A stretch of 12,284 nt of DNA. Source: an uncultured Lachnospiraceae bacterium. GTDB lineage: Bacteria > Bacillota > Clostridia > Lachnospirales > Lachnospiraceae. Both the position numbers and the translations under genes were made by a program. This document shows, piece by piece, positions 1 to 6,672 of this stretch; the stretch's first letter is position 1; the number at the start of each line of letters is the position of its first letter. A model generated the notes under the pieces. It saw only the letters and a list, made by a program, of their open reading frames with translations. It was not told where the DNA came from and made no database searches. Where the stretch lies: the NCBI GenBank assembly GCA_947651335.1, contig CANSYV010000012.1, positions 1 through 12,284 on the forward strand. Reading direction: 5' to 3'.

Positions 1-61
1 CATTCCTCCGCCTTGCAGGCTGAAAATTTATCCTACGTGAAAGGTATCGGTAATTAGTGTA

Positions 62-277
62 GAATTATACTAGAGGATGGATAATATCCGCACCGATTAT
101 GTCAATAAATTGCGTGAATGAGGCGGTGAAAACCAAGCTGTCTTATTAAACATTGAAGATTTGAGTGTATCGGGAATGATGAAGAACAGGCAGCTTTCAA
201 AAGCCGTTGCTTTGCAGAAATTTTATGATTTTCGGATAAAACTGAAAGAGAAGTGTGAAGAAAACGGAAGTCCTTAA
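62..277 (+). pseudogene. Degenerate IS200/IS605-family TnpB (OrfB) fragment
   Basis: This is a relic of a TnpB-type RNA-guided endonuclease gene. The reading frame shows DNIRTDYVNKL (from 77), which matches the TnpB stretch before the RuvC-II motif. It then shows LLNIEDLSVSGMMKNRQLSK (about 143-202), the family's IEDL...GMMKN signature with the RuvC-II glutamate at codon 155, followed by an LQKFYDFRIKL-like helix. In-frame stops at 71-73 (TAG) and 119-121 (TGA) interrupt it. The frame ends at TAA 275-277, before any zinc-finger CxxC pairs or the last RuvC aspartate. The N-terminal two-thirds is not present or not recognisable upstream. No TnpA and no element ends can be seen. A different frame ending at TAG 471-473 (KQGKFRYEYICPYFE) may be the remnant of the element's 3' end, but this is weak. 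The gene is certainly non-functional as written. Confidence 0.8.
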
Positions 278-483
278 TTTGAGGGATGCAAAGACTTAAA
301 AAATAGAATAATCGAGCATTTGTAAGTGTGTACCGATGGAGAGTACAGCCGGAAATTTACGACTGTGGATTATACAAGAACTTGTGAGTAGGCATATCTT
401 TGGATAGTCAAAAGCATATAGAGTGAAGCAGGGAAAGTTTCGGTATGAATATATTTGTCCATATTTTGAGTAGCAGAAATCAG
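278..483. other. Gene-free gap, probable eroded insertion-element 3' flank
   Basis: No intact gene, RNA gene or convincing terminator is visible here. The AT-rich DNA has stops in all forward frames except the one that enters the U32 gene at ATG 445. A KQ-containing frame that stops at 471-473 resembles the C-terminal tail of some TnpB proteins, so the insertion relic may reach almost to the U32 start codon. This assignment is tentative. Confidence 0.35.
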
Positions 484-1728
484 ATGGCACAGACCAGTAG
501 AAAACCAGAATTGCTGATACCGGCAAACAGTCTGGAGGTTTTGAAGATCGCAGTGATTTATGGAGCGGACGCGGTGTATGTAGGCGGAGAGGCGTACGGA
601 CTGCGGGCAAAGGCCCGGAACTTTTCCATGGAGGAACTGAGAGAGGGAATTGCCTTTGCCCATGAACATGGGGTGCGTGTATATGTGACGGCGAATATAT
701 TGGCTCACAATCAGGATTTGGAAGGAGTGAGGGTGTATTTTCGGGAGCTGAAAGAATTGAAGCCTGACGCGCTGATTATCTCAGACCCGGGAATCTATGA
801 TATTGCCTGTGAAATCTGTCCGGAGATCGAGCGCCATATCAGCACCCAGGCTAACAATACCAATTATGGGACTTATCTGTTCTGGCACCGTCTGGGAGCA
901 AAGCGGGTGGTGTCTGCCAGGGAGCTGTCCCTGGAGGAGATCGGGGAAATCCGCCGGAAGATTCCGGAGGATATGGAGATCGAGAGCTTCATTCACGGGG
1001 CTATGTGTATTTCCTATTCCGGCAGATGCCTGCTGAGCAATTATTTCACCGGGAGGGACGCCAACCGGGGGGCATGCACTCATCCCTGCCGCTGGAAGTA
1101 CGCGGTGGTGGAGGAACAGCGGCCGGGGGAATATCTGCCGGTTTACGAAAACGACAGGGGCACCTATCTGTTTAATTCCAAAGACCTGTGTATGATTGAA
1201 CATGTGGACGACCTGCTGGAATCCGGCATTGACAGCTTTAAGGTGGAGGGGCGGATGCGGGCTGCCCTCTACGTGGCCACAGTGGCGCGGACTTACCGGA
1301 AGGCCATTGACGACTGCAAAAAAAGCGCGGAAGCCTACCGCGCCAATCTGCCATGGTACCGGGAACAGATTGCCCAGTGTACGTATCGCCAGTTTACCAC
1401 GGGGTTTTTCTATGGCAAACCAGACGAACATACACAGATTTATGATGAGAGTACCTACGAAAGAGGGTACACATATTTGGGATATGTAGAGGGGGTGGAT
1501 GGCCGGGGATTTGGCCGGATTACCCAGAAGAATAAGTTTTCCGTGGGAGACAGGATAGAAATCATGAGGCCGGACGGAAGTGACCAGAAGGCAGCCGTGC
1601 TGGAACTGCTGGATGAAAAGGGCTGCCAGCGGGAGAGTGCGCCTCATTCCCGGGAAATATTATATGTAAAGTTGGATAAAAGTGTGCAGCAATACGATAT
1701 TTTACGCAGGGAGGAGCAGCTGCCGTAA
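484..1728 (+). CDS. U32-family peptidase-like protein, probable tRNA hydroxylation protein TrhP
   Basis: The 414-residue protein begins KPELLIPANSLEVLKIAVIY and continues with YGADAVYVGG, the standard N-terminus of the U32 family. The U32 signature lies at residues 167-184 (ESFIHGAMC...SGRC). It is followed by GACTHPC, giving four conserved cysteines at 175, 182, 198 and 202, the usual Fe-S/metal site. FKVEGRMRAALYVATV follows. Length and motifs fit the YegQ/YrrO branch, known for prephenate-dependent 5-hydroxyuridine formation at tRNA position 34, better than the longer RlhA branch. That enzymatic role is inferred from family knowledge; many databases simply say peptidase U32. The frame is open to ATG 445, but the 13 residues before 484 lie in probable insertion-element debris and family similarity begins just after 484, so 484 is preferred despite a weak ribosome site. 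The 3' end overlaps sigK on the other strand by 27 bp. Confidence 0.9.
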   Translation: MAQTSRKPELLIPANSLEVLKIAVIYGADAVYVGGEAYGLRAKARNFSMEELREGIAFAHEHGVRVYVTANILAHNQDLEGVRVYFRELKELKPDALIISDPGIYDIACEICPEIERHISTQANNTNYGTYLFWHRLGAKRVVSARELSLEEIGEIRRKIPEDMEIESFIHGAMCISYSGRCLLSNYFTGRDANRGACTHPCRWKYAVVEEQRPGEYLPVYENDRGTYLFNSKDLCMIEHVDDLLESGIDSFKVEGRMRAALYVATVARTYRKAIDDCKKSAEAYRANLPWYREQIAQCTYRQFTTGFFYGKPDEHTQIYDESTYERGYTYLGYVEGVDGRGFGRITQKNKFSVGDRIEIMRPDGSDQKAAVLELLDEKGCQRESAPHSREILYVKLDKSVQQYDILRREEQLP

Positions 1729-2328
1729 TTTCATGAGGGCGTTCTTCTCAATCCTGGACACATATGAGCGGCTGATTCCCAGTTTCTGGGCGATCTCCCG
1801 CTGTGTAAGTTCATCCTCTCCATACAGTCCGTACCGGTATTTAATCACCTGAAATTCTTTTGCGTTTAATGTGCCGGTAATGAGCCGGGAGAGTTTTGCC
1901 AGCTGTTCTTTTTGAGTATATTGTTCCACCACGTCTATGGGAGGGCTTTCCATAATATCCAGGAGACTGATCTCATTGCCCTCCTTATCTGTGCCGATGG
2001 GCTCGTACAGAGACACTTCCCGGGAATGTTTTTTCCGGGATCTCAGAAACATGAGAAGTTCGTTGTCGATGCATCGGGCCGCATAGGTGCTCAGGCGTGT
2101 CTGTTTATCCAGGCTGAACGTGGAAACGGCTTTGATCAGACCAATGGTTCCGATGGAAATCAGGTCATCCAGATCTTCGTCCAGCCCCTGGTATTTCTTA
2201 GCGATATGCGCCACCAGGCGCAGGTTTCTCTCTACCAGAATATCTCTTGCCTGTGGGCTCCCCGATCGGTATTTTTCCAGATAATATCTTTCTTCGTCCG
2301 CCGTCAGGGGCTTTTGAAAGGTTTTCAA
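1702..2328 (-). CDS. sigK: RNA polymerase sporulation sigma factor SigK
   Basis: This is a 208-residue sigma-70-family factor of the late mother-cell type. Region 2 (about 29-95) contains NLRLVAHIAKKY, DLISIGTIGLIKAV and TYAARCIDNELLMFLR. The SigK-type link SLYEPIGTDKEGNEISLLDI follows. Region 4 (about 153-205) has TQREIAQKLGISRSYVSRIE, a helix-turn-helix. All of this matches Bacillus SigK closely. The protein starts MKTFQKPLTADEE, which aligns with mature SigK, so the roughly 20-residue inhibitory pro-sequence is absent and no SpoIVFB-type cleavage should be needed. The gene is continuous, with no skin-type interruption. The start is TTG at 2328: GAGGTG lies 7 nt upstream, and an in-frame TAG about 25 nt further up leaves no ATG or GTG alternative. 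It is divergent from the RND pump and convergent with the U32 gene. SigK should direct spore cortex and coat genes in the mother cell. Confidence 0.94.
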   Translation of the reverse strand: MKTFQKPLTADEERYYLEKYRSGSPQARDILVERNLRLVAHIAKKYQGLDEDLDDLISIGTIGLIKAVSTFSLDKQTRLSTYAARCIDNELLMFLRSRKKHSREVSLYEPIGTDKEGNEISLLDIMESPPIDVVEQYTQKEQLAKLSRLITGTLNAKEFQVIKYRYGLYGEDELTQREIAQKLGISRSYVSRIEKNALMKLRQLLLPA

Positions 2329-2357
2329 AAAATTACACCTCTTTGGGGATTTCTATA

Positions 2358-2386
2358 TAGTTTATGTGGCAGGTGCAGGGTTCGTG
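2358..2386 (-). promoter_or_regulatory. Candidate SigK/SigE-type promoter for sigK
   Basis: Read on the minus strand, CATAAACTA (2366-2358) is an exact match to the SigK -10 pattern CATAnnnTA. It also resembles the SigE -10 CATACAnT. CACG (2386-2383) lies 16 bp upstream and carries the AC core of a SigK -35 element. Transcription would begin near 2350, about 22 nt before the TTG start codon. The fit suggests sigK drives its own expression or is switched on by SigE, as is known in Bacillus. The two sigma classes cannot be separated by eye. Confidence 0.5.
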
Positions 2387-2433
2387 CTTTTCCATCTGTA
2401 AGGAATTTTTTTGGACAGAGCGGCTAAAAAAAG

Positions 2434-2462
2434 TTCCCACTGGGTTTTGATTGTGTTACAAT
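2434..2462 (+). promoter_or_regulatory. Candidate sigma-A promoter for the RND pump
   Basis: TACAAT at 2457-2462 is a five-of-six match to the -10 consensus. TTCCCA at 2434-2439 is a four-of-six -35 match, and the spacing is exactly 17 bp. The predicted start is near 2469, some 25 nt before the ATG. The -35 is weak, so the promoter may depend on an activator or be poorly active. Confidence 0.45.
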
Positions 2463-2465
2463 AAG

Positions 2466-2479
2466 AGAATTAAAATTCT
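2466..2479. promoter_or_regulatory. Palindrome at the RND transcription start, possible operator
   Basis: AGAATT-AA-AATTCT is a perfect 6+6 inverted repeat with a 2-bp centre. It sits immediately after the candidate -10 box and before the ribosome site (AGGGGAAGG at 2484-2492). Its position suits a repressor of the TetR, MarR or PadR kind, but no regulator gene is nearby. An AT-rich 14-mer palindrome could arise by chance. Confidence 0.3.
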
Positions 2480-2494
2480 AGAAAGGGGAAGGAA

Positions 2495-5400
2495 ATGCTA
2501 TCACGTTTAAGTGTGAAAAAGCCATATACTGTTGTGGTGGCAGTGGTGCTGGTGTTGATTCTGGGCGTGGTTTCTTTTACCAAGATGAATACGGACCTGC
2601 TGCCCAGCATGAATCTGCCCTATGCCATTGTGATGACCACTTACCAGGGGGCCAGCCCGGAGACTGTGGAGATGGCGGTGACAAAGCCCATTGAACAGTC
2701 CATGGCCACGGTGACCAGCATAGAAAATGTCAGTTCCATTTCCCAGGAAAATGTTTCTCTGGTGATTCTGGAATTTGCCGAGACAGCCAATATGGACTCG
2801 GCCACCATTGAGATGCGGGAAAACCTGGATTTAATCGGCTCCTACTGGGACGATTCTGTGGGAAAACCTATTATCATGAAGCTGAACCCGGATATGATGC
2901 CCGTCATGGTGGCGGCAGTGGAATGCGGGGGTATGGAAGACACTGAGGTGACCGACTTTGTGTCCAGCCATGTGGAGCCGGAACTGGAGAGTATCGCAGG
3001 TGTGGCAAGCGTCACCACTACAGGAACGGTGACAGAAGACGTGGATGTGCTGATTTGCGAGGATAAAATCGCGGACATGAATCAGAAAGTCCGGGATGCC
3101 CTTCTGGGAACCTTTTCAGAAAAAGAGCAGGAGCTTCAGGACGCGCAGGAAGAACTGGATGAGGGGAAGGAGGAGCTGGAAAGCGGAAAAGAGGAGCTGG
3201 AAACCGGCAGACAGCAGGCCGCCCAGCAGATCGGGCAGGGAGCTGCCCAGCTGAGCCAGGCCCAGACCCAGCTCATAGAGGGCAAAAAGGAGCTGGAACA
3301 AAATCAAAAGCTTCTGGAGGAAAAGCAGGCAGAGCTGGACAATGGACGAAAACAGCTGGAGTCCGGCGAGGAAGAAGCCAGGGCGGGCTTAAAGCAGCTG
3401 CAGCAGAGCAAGTCGGCCTTGGAACAGCTTCCCGCGGCCATTGCCGGCATGCAGGAGAAGAAAGAGGAGCTTACAGGGCAGCTGGCGCAGATTGATGAAG
3501 GTCTGGTTCAGATTCGGGCAGTGCTTCAGATGGACCCGGACAATGCCCAGTTCAAAGAGCAGGAACAGCAGCTGATAAGCAGCAAAGAGCTGGTGGAAAA
3601 AGGGATTCAGGAGATCGACCAGGCGCTGGAGCAGTCCGAGAATACACTGAATACAATCATGGAGGCTCTGGAGGCAGAAACTCCTCAGGAAGCCCAGGAG
3701 GCGGCAGACGCCAAGATTCAGGAAGTAAAGGACGGCCTTGTACAGATTAAGCAGGGGAAAGCGGCCCTGGATGCAGGCCAGGCCCAGCTGGACGAGGGAA
3801 AGGCAGCCCTGGAGGCGGCCAGAGTGCAGCTGGAGTCCGGCCAGAGCGGCATTACAACTGGAATCGGGGAACTGAATACAAAGGAAGTGCTGGCCTCTGT
3901 GGAATTGAGCATTGCCCAGTCCCAGGTGGACTCCGGCTCTGCAAAACTGGAATCTGCCCAGCAGCAGATCGACTCGGGAAAGAAGCAGCTGAAAGATGCC
4001 AAAAAGCAGGCTCTGGATAAAAGCCGGCTGGGAGGAATTCTCACCACAGACATGGTGAAGGGGATTCTGGGCGCAGAGAACTTTTCCATGCCTGCGGGCT
4101 ATGTGGGAGAGGACAGTGAGCGTTACCTGGTGCGGGTAGGGGATAAGCTGCAAAATGTCCAGAACCTGCAGGAGCTGGTGATTTTGGATATGAATCTGGA
4201 GGGTCTGGACCCCATACGCCTGGAAGACGTGGCGGACGTGGCAGTACATAACGATTCCAGTGAGATTTACGCCAATCTCAACGGGCAGCCGGGGGGAATG
4301 CTCTCCATCGAGAAGCAGACCGGCTATTCCACCGGGGATGTGACAGACCGGATTCTGGAGCGGTTCGATGAACTGAAAGAGACCTATGAGCAGATGGACG
4401 TTTCTGTTATGATGGACCAGGGAATTTACATTGACATGGTGGTAAATTCTGTTCTGCAGAATATGGTATTCGGGGCCATACTGGCAGTGCTGATTCTGCT
4501 GCTGTTCTTGAAGGATATCCGACCCACGCTGGTGATCGCCTGCTCCATCCCCATCAGTGTGGTGACGGCTCTGGTGCTGATGTATTTCAGCGGTGTGACC
4601 TTAAATATTATTTCCCTGTCCGGTCTGGCCCTGGGAATCGGCATGCTGGTGGACAATTCCATTGTGGTGATTGAAAATATTTACCGGATGCGCAATGAGA
4701 ACATGCCTGCCAGGAAAGCAGCGGTGGCAGGTGCCTCCCAGGTGGCCGGGGCCATCAGTGCCTCCACCTTGACCACGGTGTGTGTGTTCGCGCCCATTGT
4801 GTTTACCGAGGGACTGACCCGGCAGTTGTTTGTGGATATGGGACTGACCATTGCCTATTCTCTCCTGGCCAGCCTGATTGTGGCTCTGACACTGGTGCCC
4901 ATGATGTCTGCTGGGCTGTTGAGGAAGGTCCAGTCCAAACCCGCGCGGATATTGACGAAAGTCCAGAATGTTTACGGGAAATCCCTGAAGCTGGCCCTGC
5001 GGCTGAAGTTTCTGGTGCTTCTGGCCAGCGTGGCGCTTCTGGCGGGCTCTATGGCCGCGGCCATGTCAAACGGTACAGCCTTTATGCCGGAGATGGAGAG
5101 CACCCAGGTGAGCATGACAGTCAGCGTGGAGCCGGAACAGAGCTTTCAGGATCTCACCAGTGCGGCTGACCAGGTGATCGCCAGCATAGAGGATATCGAA
5201 GATATAGAGGATATCGGAGCCATGGCAGGAGGCAGTATGATGTCGTCCATGATGGGAGAAGGCTCTCATGACACGGTATCCATGTACCTGATTCTGCGGG
5301 AAGACCGGAAGTGGGGAAATGAGAGACTGGAGAGGGAGATTTTGAAAAGGACCAAGTCCATTGACTGTCAGGTGGATGTGGAGACATCCAGCATGGATAT

Positions 5401-6523
5401 GAGCGCCCTGGGCACAAGCGGCATTCAGGTGAAAATTTCCGGGAGGGATCTGGATGTGCTGCAGGAATTGTCCAAGAAGGCGGCTTCCATTGTGAAAAAG
5501 GTACCTGGGGTTGTCAATGTGTCTGACGGAATCGAAGAGACAGACCGTGAACTGCGGATTGTGGTAGATAAAGGGAAAGCCATGGAGCACAGCCTGACTG
5601 TGGCACAGGTTTTCCAGGAAATACAGTCCCATCTGGCGGAAGCCTCATCAGCCACCACCCTGGCTACGGAGGAAAAAGACTACGAGGTTTACGTCCGGGC
5701 GGACGCAGATGAAGAGCTGACCAGAGAGGATCTGCAGAACCTGAAGCTGAAATATACGGACAGCCAGGGAAAGGAAAAGCACGTACGTCTGAAGAAGATT
5801 GCCCAGTTTCAGGAAGCGTCCACACCCCAGTCCATACGCAGAGATGCCCAGTCCCGCTATATGACGGTAACGGCAGAGCTGGATACTGGGTACAATATCG
5901 GACTGGTGAGCAGTGATGTGGAAGATGCCCTGAAGGATTTTCAAACGCCCAGAGGATATACAGTAGAGATGGAGGGGGAGAACCAGACCATTGAGGACGC
6001 CATGGGACAGCTGCTGCTGATGCTGGCTCTGGCAGTGGTGTTCATGTACCTGATCATGGTTGCCCAGTTCCAGTCACTGCTGTCCCCGTTTATCGTAATG
6101 TTCACCATTCCCCTGGCATTTACCGGAGGGCTTCTGGCCTTGTACGTTACAGGAAGTGAGCTCAGTGTTATAGCCATGATCGGCTTTGTCATGCTGGCGG
6201 GAATTATCGTAAATAACGGGATTGTCCTGGTGGATTATATCAATCAGCTGAGGGCAGAAGGCACAGAGAAAAAAGAGGCCATTATCCAGGCTGGAAAGTC
6301 CCGTCTGAGGCCCATTGTCATGACAGCCCTGACCACCATTTTGGGATTGTCCACCATGGCGCTGGGCATGGGAATGGGAGCGGACATGGTACAGCCCATG
6401 GCCATTGTCACCATCGGAGGACTTTTATATGGGACACTGCTGACTTTGTATGTGGTGCCCTGCATCTATGATATTTTGAACCGGAAGAATTATAAAAAGG
6501 CTGAGCTGGAGGCGGATGAGTGA
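2495..6523 (+). CDS. RND-family efflux permease (SwrC/AcrB-like) with large coiled-coil insertion
   Basis: This is a 1342-residue inner-membrane pump of the HAE/AcrB superfamily. The N-terminal membrane helix is at about 10-28 and is followed by NTDLLPSMNLPYAIV and YQGASPETVE, typical pore-domain sequence. Membrane helices 2-6 run from about 648 and include GIGMLVDNSIVVIENI, where D720 aligns with AcrB Asp407 and N721 replaces Asp408. The second half ends with helices after about 1165, including GIIVNNGIVLVDYIN, where N1240 replaces the AcrB Lys940. These changes are usual in Firmicutes pumps such as SwrC. Between residues about 199 and 508, inside the first extracytoplasmic loop, lies a Gln/Glu/Lys-rich coiled-coil region with repeated L-x-x-G-x-x-x-L spacing. 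Removing it leaves about 1030 residues, the normal family length. No adaptor or outer-membrane partner is adjacent. The substrate is unknown; SwrC exports surfactin, and other homologues export drugs or lipids. The start is set by AGGGGAAGG just upstream. Confidence 0.93.
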   Translation: MLSRLSVKKPYTVVVAVVLVLILGVVSFTKMNTDLLPSMNLPYAIVMTTYQGASPETVEMAVTKPIEQSMATVTSIENVSSISQENVSLVILEFAETANMDSATIEMRENLDLIGSYWDDSVGKPIIMKLNPDMMPVMVAAVECGGMEDTEVTDFVSSHVEPELESIAGVASVTTTGTVTEDVDVLICEDKIADMNQKVRDALLGTFSEKEQELQDAQEELDEGKEELESGKEELETGRQQAAQQIGQGAAQLSQAQTQLIEGKKELEQNQKLLEEKQAELDNGRKQLESGEEEARAGLKQLQQSKSALEQLPAAIAGMQEKKEELTGQLAQIDEGLVQIRAVLQMDPDNAQFKEQEQQLISSKELVEKGIQEIDQALEQSENTLNTIMEALEAETPQEAQEAADAKIQEVKDGLVQIKQGKAALDAGQAQLDEGKAALEAARVQLESGQSGITTGIGELNTKEVLASVELSIAQSQVDSGSAKLESAQQQIDSGKKQLKDAKKQALDKSRLGGILTTDMVKGILGAENFSMPAGYVGEDSERYLVRVGDKLQNVQNLQELVILDMNLEGLDPIRLEDVADVAVHNDSSEIYANLNGQPGGMLSIEKQTGYSTGDVTDRILERFDELKETYEQMDVSVMMDQGIYIDMVVNSVLQNMVFGAILAVLILLLFLKDIRPTLVIACSIPISVVTALVLMYFSGVTLNIISLSGLALGIGMLVDNSIVVIENIYRMRNENMPARKAAVAGASQVAGAISASTLTTVCVFAPIVFTEGLTRQLFVDMGLTIAYSLLASLIVALTLVPMMSAGLLRKVQSKPARILTKVQNVYGKSLKLALRLKFLVLLASVALLAGSMAAAMSNGTAFMPEMESTQVSMTVSVEPEQSFQDLTSAADQVIASIEDIEDIEDIGAMAGGSMMSSMMGEGSHDTVSMYLILREDRKWGNERLEREILKRTKSIDCQVDVETSSMDMSALGTSGIQVKISGRDLDVLQELSKKAASIVKKVPGVVNVSDGIEETDRELRIVVDKGKAMEHSLTVAQVFQEIQSHLAEASSATTLATEEKDYEVYVRADADEELTREDLQNLKLKYTDSQGKEKHVRLKKIAQFQEASTPQSIRRDAQSRYMTVTAELDTGYNIGLVSSDVEDALKDFQTPRGYTVEMEGENQTIEDAMGQLLLMLALAVVFMYLIMVAQFQSLLSPFIVMFTIPLAFTGGLLALYVTGSELSVIAMIGFVMLAGIIVNNGIVLVDYINQLRAEGTEKKEAIIQAGKSRLRPIVMTALTTILGLSTMALGMGMGADMVQPMAIVTIGGLLYGTLLTLYVVPCIYDILNRKNYKKAELEADE

Positions 6524-6567
6524 AACGCCGGCGGGGGGATACCGGCTCCCCGTACAGCAGGCGCCGC

Positions 6568-6613
6568 AAAAAGGGGCATGGCTGTCATTATTTTAGACAG
6601 CCATGCCCTTTTT
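6568..6613. terminator. Bidirectional rho-independent terminator between the RND pump and the GGDEF gene
   Basis: A 13-bp perfect stem, GGGCATGGCTGTC (6574-6586) with GACAGCCATGCCC (6596-6608), encloses the loop ATTATTTTA. It is flanked by AAAAA on the left and TTTTT on the right, so it ends in a U-run whichever strand is transcribed. It lies between two convergent genes and should stop both. Confidence 0.93.
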
Positions 6614-6672
6614 AAGCGTTTTTAGGAAAATTACTGACACATCTTGGTTTGCCGGCACATTTTCACATATTT

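Noticed and set aside
445..483. Upstream ATG start for the U32 protein
   Set aside because: The extra 13 residues have no family similarity and lie in probable insertion-element debris. AGGGA upstream keeps it possible but less likely.
781..1647. 288-codon open frame on the minus strand
   Set aside because: It lies fully opposite the U32 gene, has no recognisable domain and no ribosome site, and reflects codon bias of the real gene.
3100..4020. Separate gene or CRISPR-like repeat array in the Gln/Glu-rich stretch
   Set aside because: The frame is continuous with RND sequence on both sides, and the periodicity is at protein heptad level, not identical DNA repeats with spacers.
3389..4249. 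286-codon minus-strand open frame rich in Leu/Gln
   Set aside because: It is the antisense of the repetitive coiled-coil insert of the RND pump; its composition mirrors that repeat.
6524..6567. GC-rich GGGG...CCCC hairpin just after the RND stop as a second terminator
   Set aside because: The stem is only about 4 bp and is not followed by T residues; the structure at 6568-6613 explains termination.
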